Positions 4,609 to 10,258 of a stretch of 12,058 bases of DNA are shown here, one piece after another; the first letter of the stretch is position 1; each line of letters begins with the position of its first letter. Source of the stretch: JAEUMW01 sp039807745 (GTDB taxonomy: Bacteria > Pseudomonadota > Gammaproteobacteria > Burkholderiales > JAEUMW01); assembly GCA_039807745.1 (NCBI GenBank), contig JBDHRV010000111.1, forward strand, positions 1 to 12,058, given 5' to 3'. The position numbers were made by a program, and so were the translations under genes. The notes under the pieces were generated by a model. The model was not told the DNA's origin. It saw nothing but the letters and a program-made list of their open reading frames with translations, and did not search any database.

Positions 4609-6528
4609 TCAGCTCCCTTCGGCGTCGACCGTGCTCTCGGCGTGCTTCGCTCGCGGCTCCGACGCGTCGGACACTTGCAGCTTGCGCAGCCGTGCGGTCT
4701 TCTTCTGCTGGTGCGACTGCATGCGCAGCAGCACGTCGGTCAGGAAGCGCAGCGTTTCGCGGATATAGGGTCCCTTGTTGAGCATGACGCACTCCGCGCG
4801 GCTCGCCATCGCGGCGTCGGTGACCTCGGCGCGCGAGGGCAGGCCGCCCTTCGCGAGCGATTCGAGCACCTGTGTCGCCCAGATGACGGGCACGTGCGCC
4901 GCTTCGCACAGCCACAGAATCTCCTCCTGCACCTCGGACAGCCGCTCGAATCCGACTTCCACACCGAGATCGCCGCGCGCCACCATGATGGCCACCGGCG
5001 GGCGGCGCATCGCACCGAGGAGGAGGGCGGGGAGACGGTTGAATGCCGCCTGGGTCTCGATCTTGAGCACGACTCCGAGCCGCGGCGCCTCGATGCGAGC
5101 GAGCTGCGCGTGCAGGGCGTCGATGTCCTCCGGGCGCTGCACGAAGGAGAACGCGACCATGTCGCCGTGTTTTGCCACGAACGCGAGATCCTCGATGTCC
5201 TTGTCCGTGAGCGCGGGCAGCCGCAGGATCGAGTCGGGGAGGTTGATGCCCTTCTCGCCGCGCAGCTTGGCCACGCCTCCCACCGCACTGGCGATCTCTA
5301 CGCGCAGTCGGTCCTCGGTGACGCCGCGGATCACGCCGCTGATCTTGCCGTCGTCGAAGAGAATCCGCTCGCCCACGCGGACGCTGTGGAACACTTCGGG
5401 CAGAGAGCAGCTGAGCGTGGCCGGTTCCACGACATTGCCCTCTTCGTCGTGCACCGCGTCGCGACCGGGTTCGTCGCCGCGCACCACGTCGAGCAAGTCG
5501 CCTTCGCGCAACGCCATCCACTGTGGCGCGGGCGGGAGTGCGCCGATCGATCCCCTGGCCACCGTCTTGCCCTTGCGCACGAGCTTGAGCGGCGTGTCCG
5601 GCACGACGTAGGCGGTGAAGTCGGTTGCGCAGGTGCACTCGCCCTTCCTGGCGGCGACGACTTGCAGCGAGCGTGCGCGACCGCGCGTGTCGGTGAGCTC
5701 GATCACGTCGCCGGCCTTCGCTGCGCCGACGATGTCACCATCGACCGGAATGCCGGGCTCGTCCTGCTCGACCTCGTCGGGCTCGGAGACGAAGCGTACG
5801 CGCGCCGGTTCGACCACCTTGCCGAGGCGATCCCGCTCGGGGCGCCACTTGGCGACCTGCGGCCCGGGCGCGATGTCTCCGGTGCGCAGCTTGGGGCCCG
5901 CCAGATCGAACGAGACGCGGCATGACCGTCCCGCCTCGCGCTCGGCGCGTCGCAGGTGCTTCAGCATGCGCTCCCACACGCGCGGCGAATCGTGCGCGCA
6001 GTTGATGCGCGCGACCTGCATGCCGCCGGCCACGAGATCGCGGATGAGGTCCGGATCGTCGGCCGCTTCGCTCGGCATCGTCACCATGATGCGCGTCTTG
6101 TTGCCTGCGCTGCACGGACCGAGGACGGCGTTGGCGTGCTCGGCGAGTACCGCATCGCCGGTATCGAAGTTGATGGCAGGCGCGGCCCGGATCTGCTTGG
6201 GCGCGGGTTGCCCGCGCAGCGCGTAAAGCGCCGCGAGTACGGCATTGAGCGACGCCAGAACATGCGCCTCCATCCGCCCCAGCGAGCTCAGACCCAGGCG
6301 GCTCAGGTCGTCCTGCAGGGGCCGCACGTCGTGCCGGCGCACCGCCAGATAGTGGATGAGGTTGTAGGCGCTCTCGCGCAGTTCGGGCGCGGTCAGACCG
6401 AGCTCGAATCCATATTCATCCTCGGCCGCGAGCGCCGCGCGGTGCAGTTGCTCGACCCCGCGCGTGGCGCGCTCGATCAGCAGTCCGCGTGTGATCTCCT
6501 CGTCGGTATAGCGCTTGTGATTGTGCAT
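4609..6528 (-). CDS. pyk: Pyruvate kinase, atypical long form lacking the C-terminal domain
   Basis: This protein has 639 residues (641 if the ATG at 6534 is used; numbering here is from that ATG). Residues 1-145 are a helical N-terminal extension not found in classical enzymes. The catalytic barrel follows: TMPSE, ARINCAH (R176, N178), FDLAGPKLRTG (210-219), KGINLPD, LPALTDKD, SFVQRPEDID, KIET (K491, E493), IMVARGDLGVE (D522) and WATQVLES. These fit PEP + ADP to pyruvate + ATP. The B domain spans about 220-425, roughly twice the usual size. LNKGPY replaces the common LSGETA, and the protein ends soon after, so the usual C-terminal allosteric domain is missing. Lys215 replaces Glu117 (muscle enzyme numbering), and Thr113 and the K+-site Ser are Leu and Ala, pointing to K+-independence. 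The start at 6528 is chosen because GGGAG (6536-6540) is 7 nt away but only 1 nt from 6534. Confidence 0.88.
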   Translation of the reverse strand: MHNHKRYTDEEITRGLLIERATRGVEQLHRAALAAEDEYGFELGLTAPELRESAYNLIHYLAVRRHDVRPLQDDLSRLGLSSLGRMEAHVLASLNAVLAALYALRGQPAPKQIRAAPAINFDTGDAVLAEHANAVLGPCSAGNKTRIMVTMPSEAADDPDLIRDLVAGGMQVARINCAHDSPRVWERMLKHLRRAEREAGRSCRVSFDLAGPKLRTGDIAPGPQVAKWRPERDRLGKVVEPARVRFVSEPDEVEQDEPGIPVDGDIVGAAKAGDVIELTDTRGRARSLQVVAARKGECTCATDFTAYVVPDTPLKLVRKGKTVARGSIGALPPAPQWMALREGDLLDVVRGDEPGRDAVHDEEGNVVEPATLSCSLPEVFHSVRVGERILFDDGKISGVIRGVTEDRLRVEIASAVGGVAKLRGEKGINLPDSILRLPALTDKDIEDLAFVAKHGDMVAFSFVQRPEDIDALHAQLARIEAPRLGVVLKIETQAAFNRLPALLLGAMRRPPVAIMVARGDLGVEVGFERLSEVQEEILWLCEAAHVPVIWATQVLESLAKGGLPSRAEVTDAAMASRAECVMLNKGPYIRETLRFLTDVLLRMQSHQQKKTARLRKLQVSDASEPRAKHAESTVDAEGS

Positions 6529-6535
6529 CGCCATG

Positions 6536-6540
6536 CTCCC
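6536..6540 (-). promoter_or_regulatory. Ribosome binding site deciding the pyruvate kinase start
   Basis: GGGAG on the minus strand is 7 nt upstream of the ATG at 6528 but only 1 nt upstream of the ATG at 6534. It therefore favours the second methionine. Confidence 0.5.
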
Positions 6541-6629
6541 GTCACGGGTTGAACGGCCTCACCCGGCGCCGCGAACCGACAAGGGTAGCGTGCGAGTGTT
6601 GCAAATGATCGAGGCGGGCGCCGCTGCCG

Positions 6630-7289
6630 CTACTTCGGCTGGGGCACGATGCGCAGATACGGCTTCGGCGCCTTCCAGCCCTGCGGGTAGCGCTGCTTCG
6701 CTTCTTCGTCCGACACCGAACCGGCGATGATCACGTCCTCGCCCTGCTTCCAGTTGACCGGTGTGGCCACCTTGTGGGTCGCGGTCAGCTGGATCGAGTC
6801 CAGCAGACGCAGCACCTCGTCGAAGTTGCGGCCACTCGTCATCGGATAGGTGAGCATCGCCTTGATCTTCTTGTCCGGACCGATGATGAATACACACCGC
6901 ACGGTCAGGTTGTCGCTGGGTGTGCGCCCCTCCGAGGTCGTGCCCGCGCTCGCCGGCAGCATGTCGTACAGCTTCGCGATGCTCAGATCCGGGTCGCCGA
7001 TCATGGGGTAGTTCGGCGCATGCCCCTGGGTCTCCTCGATGTCCTTGGCCCACCTCTGGTGGTTGTCCACCGGATCCACGCTGAGCCCGATCAGCTTGGT
7101 GCCGCGCCTGTCGAACTCGGGCTTGAGCTTCGCCATGTAGCCGAGCTCGGTCGTGCAGACCGGGGTGAAGTCCTTGGGGTGCGAGAACAGGATCGCCCAG
7201 GTGTCGCCGATCCAGTCGTGGAAGCGAATCGTGCCCTGGGTGGTGGTTGCGGTGAAGTCGGGTGCGGTGTCGCCGATGCGAAGTGACAT
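6630..7289 (-). CDS. 1-Cys peroxiredoxin (Prx6 family)
   Basis: This is a 219-residue protein, the usual Prx6 length. The peroxidatic motif PKDFTPVC spans 38-45, with P38, T42 and Cys45. Arg131 in LTVRCVF is placed like the conserved active-site arginine. The C-terminal arm typical of the 1-Cys class is present: ATPVNWKQGEDVIIAGSVSDEEA followed by a YLRIVPQPK-type end. Known role: reduction of hydrogen peroxide and organic peroxides in the cytosol using an external thiol. Cys132 lies next to the conserved Arg and is not a known resolving position. The start is ATG 7289. AAAGGAG (7296-7302) stands 6 nt upstream, and the sequence beyond it, although open, has no family similarity. The pyruvate kinase gene follows on the same strand about 100 bp later and could be cotranscribed. 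Confidence 0.95.
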   Translation of the reverse strand: MSLRIGDTAPDFTATTTQGTIRFHDWIGDTWAILFSHPKDFTPVCTTELGYMAKLKPEFDRRGTKLIGLSVDPVDNHQRWAKDIEETQGHAPNYPMIGDPDLSIAKLYDMLPASAGTTSEGRTPSDNLTVRCVFIIGPDKKIKAMLTYPMTSGRNFDEVLRLLDSIQLTATHKVATPVNWKQGEDVIIAGSVSDEEAKQRYPQGWKAPKPYLRIVPQPK

Positions 7290-7295
7290 GGCTGT

Positions 7296-7302
7296 CTCCT
7301 TT
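7296..7302 (-). promoter_or_regulatory. Strong ribosome binding site of the peroxiredoxin gene
   Basis: AAAGGAG with 6-nt spacing to the ATG at 7289. It fixes the start within a frame that stays open for more than 100 further codons upstream. Confidence 0.7.
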
Positions 7303-7392
7303 GGAGCTTGTTCGTTGGGATGTGAACGGGCTTTGCCGGTCCCGCTTTGGACCGCGGGCGGCTGCATGGAAATCCCGGCAGTGGCGGTCAAG

Positions 7393-7421
7393 TCTACAAC
7401 TTTGGGGGAAAAGAATAGGAT
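7393..7421 (+). promoter_or_regulatory. Candidate sigma70-type promoter for the DUF4239 gene
   Basis: TCTACA (7393-7398), 17 bp, then TAGGAT (7416-7421), each matching consensus at 4 of 6 positions. It lies in the 190-bp divergent gap and would start transcription about 50 bp before the ATG at 7480. No clear promoter was found for the peroxiredoxin direction. Confidence 0.3.
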
Positions 7422-7479
7422 CTCGATTGAACCTTCCCTTGCGCGACCCGCATTCGCCTCAAGAGCGAGGACCAAGTCC

Positions 7480-8262
7480 ATGGCGCTGCTGACGCTGATC
7501 TTCCACGAACCGCTGCTGCTCTTTCCGGTCAGCTTCTTCCTGCTCGCGCTCTCGGCATGGATCGGTGCGCGCGGCTTTGCCCGGCTGCGCGCGCGGGTGG
7601 CCGAATCCGGCGAGGATTTCCGCGTGATCCAGGGCGCCACCCTCACGCTGCTCGGCCTCCTCATCGGCTTCACGTTCTCGATGGCGCTGGACCGCTACGA
7701 CCAGCGCAAGAACTACGAGGAAGAGGAAGCGAACGCGATCGGCACCGAGTACGTGCGGGTGGACGTGCTGCCCGCGGCGGATGCCGCGCGCGTGCGCGCC
7801 CTGCTGCGGGACTACGTGGAGCAGCGCGTACAGTTCTACGCCGCCGCCGACAGCGAGGCGCTGGCGAAGATCGGTGCGGAAACTTCGCGCCTGCAGATGG
7901 AGCTGTGGTCCGCCGTGCAGAAGCCGGCGGCGGCCTCCCCGAACCCGGTCATGGCCCTGGCGGTTGCGGGAATGAACGCCGTGCTGAACTCGCAGGGCTA
8001 CACGCAGGCGGCGTGGCGCAACCGCATCCCCGTGGCTGCGTGGGTCCTGCTTTTCCTGTGCGCCGTGTGCTCGAACCTGCTCGTCGGTATCGGCATGAAG
8101 CGGCCGAAGGAAAGTTCGATCCTCCTCATGATCCTGCCGCTGGTGGTCTCCGTCGCCCTCATGCTCATCGCCGACATCGACAGCCCGCGCCGCGGCGTCA
8201 TCAAGGTCGTGCCGCAAAACCTCCTCACCCTTGCGGCATCGCTGAGAGGCAGTGATCGCTGA
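7480..8262 (+). CDS. DUF4239 (bestrophin-like) integral membrane protein
   Basis: This is a 260-residue protein with four hydrophobic helices at about 10-30, 52-70, 183-205 and 212-232. The region after helix 2 reads DRYDQRKNYEEEEANAIGTEYVRVD, the R...EA.AIGT pattern of DUF4239. A mostly helical soluble segment (about 90-150) separates the two membrane pairs. The end has IDSPRRGVIKV, also typical of the family. DUF4239 proteins are described as distantly related to bestrophin anion channels; no transport function can be shown from this sequence. The start is ATG 7480, with an AGAGCGAGGA purine run upstream. It is divergent from the peroxiredoxin gene and converges with the HupE/UreJ-like gene. 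Confidence 0.85.
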   Translation: MALLTLIFHEPLLLFPVSFFLLALSAWIGARGFARLRARVAESGEDFRVIQGATLTLLGLLIGFTFSMALDRYDQRKNYEEEEANAIGTEYVRVDVLPAADAARVRALLRDYVEQRVQFYAAADSEALAKIGAETSRLQMELWSAVQKPAAASPNPVMALAVAGMNAVLNSQGYTQAAWRNRIPVAAWVLLFLCAVCSNLLVGIGMKRPKESSILLMILPLVVSVALMLIADIDSPRRGVIKVVPQNLLTLAASLRGSDR

Positions 8263-8286
8263 CCGTCCGGCGCGCGCACCGTCCGG
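8262..8286. repeat. Short direct repeat between convergent genes
   Basis: ACCGTCCGG occurs at 8262-8270 and again at 8278-8286, in the 34-bp gap between convergent stops. No hairpin with a T-run is visible. It is likely a chance repeat in GC-rich DNA. Confidence 0.3.
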
Positions 8287-8296
8287 TTCTCCGGCG

Positions 8297-9316
8297 TCAC
8301 GTCCAGAACCCGGCGACCCGCTCCACGAACCAGAACGCCGCCAGAGTGCCGATGACATAGCTCGTCACGGGCAACGCATGCTGCACGAGCGGTCGCGGCA
8401 GAGGCAGCCGCCTCATGACCGCGAGCAGCGCGAGCACCACCGCGATGAATAGCAACTGGCCGAGCTCGACGCCTGCGTTGAAGGCGAAGAGCGCGAGCGG
8501 CAGGTCGTTCTGCGGCAATCCCACCGCGGTCAGCGCGCCGGCGAAGCCGAATCCGTGCAGCAGGCCGAACGAAAACGCCACGACCCACGGCCACCGTGCA
8601 GTGAGGCTCGGCCGGCCGCGCCGCACGTGGAGGATCTCCGCGGCGAGCAGCAGGATGCTGAGCGCGATCGTGGCTTCGACGGGCGGCCCGGGGACGTGAA
8701 CGACCCCGAGCGTGGCGAGCGCAAGCGTGATCGAGTGCGCGATCGTGAACGCGGTGATGGTCCACACCAGCACGCGCGTGCTGCGCACGATCAGCATCAA
8801 CGCGAGCACGAACAGCAGATGGTCGTAGCCGAGCAGGATGTGCTCGATGCCGTGCGTCACGTAGGTCGCGAAGACGGAGAGCGGACCTTGCGCCGCGGCG
8901 ATCTCGACCCACGGCTGCGAGGGCCTGGCGATGGTCTGCAACGTCCTGCCGTCGAGCCACTGGACACGCACGAGCGCGTCGGTGATCGTGAACTGGAGGC
9001 CGGGGAACGCGACCCGCTGGCCGGCGAGGCCGTCCGGTCCCGCGTCGATCCAGCGGCGCTCGACGAGCGAATCGGTGAGATCCTGGACCACGGGTTCCTG
9101 CAGATTCCTGACGCCGTCGGGCAGCTTCAGCGCCACGGGCAGGCGCATGCCCGCGAGCACCGGCGTGCGCCACAGCACGCTGAAGTGCCCGGGCGCGGTT
9201 TCCTTGAGCTGGAGGTAAGCGGGGCGCGACTCGTGCGCCCACGCCGCCGGCAGCGCGGCGAGCAGCGAGAGCAGCACCGCGGCGATGTGCCCGGCGATGC
9301 GCCGCCAGCGCGTCAT
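8297..9316 (-). CDS. HupE/UreJ family membrane protein
   Basis: This is a 339-residue protein. A signal peptide (1-27, ending PAAWA before HE) is followed by a periplasmic beta-rich region (about 30-145) and then about six membrane helices. The membrane half carries the histidine-rich motifs of the HupE/UreJ group: HGIEHILLGYDH (155-166), FTIAHSITLALA (190-201), FGLLHGFGFAGAL (250-262) and FNAGVELGQL (279-288). HupE and UreJ themselves are nickel or cobalt permeases linked to hydrogenase and urease, but no such genes are nearby. This long form, with an N-terminal extracytoplasmic domain, is often only annotated by family, so metal transport is a possibility and not shown. Its ATG overlaps the stop of the upstream prolyl isomerase gene by 4 bp (ATGA), indicating translational coupling. 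Confidence 0.88.
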   Translation of the reverse strand: MTRWRRIAGHIAAVLLSLLAALPAAWAHESRPAYLQLKETAPGHFSVLWRTPVLAGMRLPVALKLPDGVRNLQEPVVQDLTDSLVERRWIDAGPDGLAGQRVAFPGLQFTITDALVRVQWLDGRTLQTIARPSQPWVEIAAAQGPLSVFATYVTHGIEHILLGYDHLLFVLALMLIVRSTRVLVWTITAFTIAHSITLALATLGVVHVPGPPVEATIALSILLLAAEILHVRRGRPSLTARWPWVVAFSFGLLHGFGFAGALTAVGLPQNDLPLALFAFNAGVELGQLLFIAVVLALLAVMRRLPLPRPLVQHALPVTSYVIGTLAAFWFVERVAGFWT

Positions 9317-10203
9317 TTCTGCACGCCGCCCGGCTGCGCGGCGCTAGCCGATGCGTCTTCGCGCAAGGCGGGCAGCAGCACTCTGTACTCGGCGCGAATC
9401 TCCTGGTACGCCTTCTCCCATGCCTTTGCCTTCTGCTCGGCGAGCCACGCGGGCTTCACGTCGGGCTCGATCTCCTCGAAGGCCGGCACGCGGCCGGGAA
9501 TCACGGTGTCGACGAAGAGCAGATGCCAGCCGAATCCGGACTCGATCGGGCCCTGCCACGACCCGGCTTCGAGCTTGGCGACCGCCAGCGCGAACTGCGG
9601 CCCGAACTCCTTGGCGAGGTACTCCGGTGCGCGGTCACGGTAGTAGTCCTGGAACATGAACGGGTCGGCGAGCGAACCGGCGATCTTCGCGTCCTCGGGC
9701 TGGCCGGCAAGCTCCGCGAGCGCCTTCGCCGCATCGGCGCGCGCCCGGGCGCCACGGCGGTCGGGTGAGAAGTAGAGATGCCGGAAGGAGAGTCGCGGGG
9801 GTTGCGCGAACGACGCGCTGTTCTTCTCGTACCAGGTCCTGAGCTCGGCCGTCGTCGGCTCGCGCGCGGCGGCCACGTCCTCGGCGAGGAAGCGCATCTT
9901 CTGCGCCATGCGGCGCTTGACGATCTCGTCTTCGCGGTCGAGGCCCAGCGCCAGCGCCTCGCGGTAGAGGACCTCGTTCTGCACCTTGTTCTCGACCAGC
10001 CGGCTGAACTCCTCCGGTGTCGGCTCGCGCCGCCACTGCGACTGGAACAGCAGCGCGAGCTGCGAGAGCTCGTCGACCGTGAGCTGGATTTCCTTCGACG
10101 ACGCGGACGCTGGCCGGCCCGCCTGCGTGAAGCTGTAGACGCCGAACAGCACGGCGCCGATCAGGAGGAAGTGAACGAGCGGTTCGCGGAGAAGGCGCTT
10201 CAT
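9313..10203 (-). CDS. Membrane-anchored parvulin-type peptidyl-prolyl cis-trans isomerase
   Basis: This is a 296-residue protein. MKRLLREPLVHF precedes a single hydrophobic helix (about 9-25), which would anchor it in the inner membrane with the rest in the periplasm. A helical SurA/PpiC-like chaperone region (about 40-130: EEFSRLVENKVQNEVLYREALALGLDRED) comes before a PPIC/parvulin domain (about 137-235) with LSFRHLYFS and GSWQGPIESGFGWHLLFVD. Expected role: catalysis of Xaa-Pro isomerization or chaperoning of exported clients. The start is ATG 10203; a GTG at 10248 is also in frame but its added residues are not like the family. It lies between the DUF3604 gene (55-bp gap containing a hairpin) and the HupE/UreJ-like gene (4-bp overlap), so its clients may be the products of these neighbours. 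That is inference. Confidence 0.88.
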   Translation of the reverse strand: MKRLLREPLVHFLLIGAVLFGVYSFTQAGRPASASSKEIQLTVDELSQLALLFQSQWRREPTPEEFSRLVENKVQNEVLYREALALGLDREDEIVKRRMAQKMRFLAEDVAAAREPTTAELRTWYEKNSASFAQPPRLSFRHLYFSPDRRGARARADAAKALAELAGQPEDAKIAGSLADPFMFQDYYRDRAPEYLAKEFGPQFALAVAKLEAGSWQGPIESGFGWHLLFVDTVIPGRVPAFEEIEPDVKPAWLAEQKAKAWEKAYQEIRAEYRVLLPALREDASASAAQPGGVQK

Positions 10204-10218
10204 CGTGCTCGCGGGAGG

Positions 10219-10239
10219 CCGGCGGGACTCGCCCGCCGG
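10219..10239 (-). other. GC-rich hairpin between the DUF3604 and prolyl isomerase genes
   Basis: A perfect 8-bp inverted repeat, CCGGCGGG and CCCGCCGG, with a 5-nt loop, lies about 16 nt upstream of the isomerase ATG. No U-tract follows, so it is not a standard intrinsic terminator. It could stabilise the mRNA end, cause partial termination or mask the start region. If the GTG at 10248 were the true start it would lie inside the coding region. Confidence 0.4.
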
Positions 10240-10258
10240 GCTCGGCACACGGCCCCGT

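Noticed and set aside
3629..5638. Open minus-strand frame of 669 codons across the dehydrogenase and the end of the kinase
   Set aside because: It is very rich in Arg, Ala and Gly, with no recognisable domain, and lies antisense to two genes with clear catalytic motifs. Long shadow frames are common in GC-rich DNA.
3607..5925. Open plus-strand frame of 772 codons overlapping the dehydrogenase and antisense to the kinase
   Set aside because: It has low-complexity composition and no family motifs. The genuine proteins in the other frames fully explain the region.
4609..6528. Pyruvate kinase as a truncated pseudogene because the C-terminal domain is missing
   Set aside because: All PEP- and metal-binding residues are intact, there are no internal stops, and the end is a coherent charged tail. 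It reads as a domain variant and not decay.
7290..7673. N-terminal extension of the peroxiredoxin frame up to 7673
   Set aside because: Prx6 proteins start right at the MSLRIGDTAPDF-like sequence, and AAAGGAG sits 6 nt before that ATG. The extension is antisense to the DUF4239 gene.
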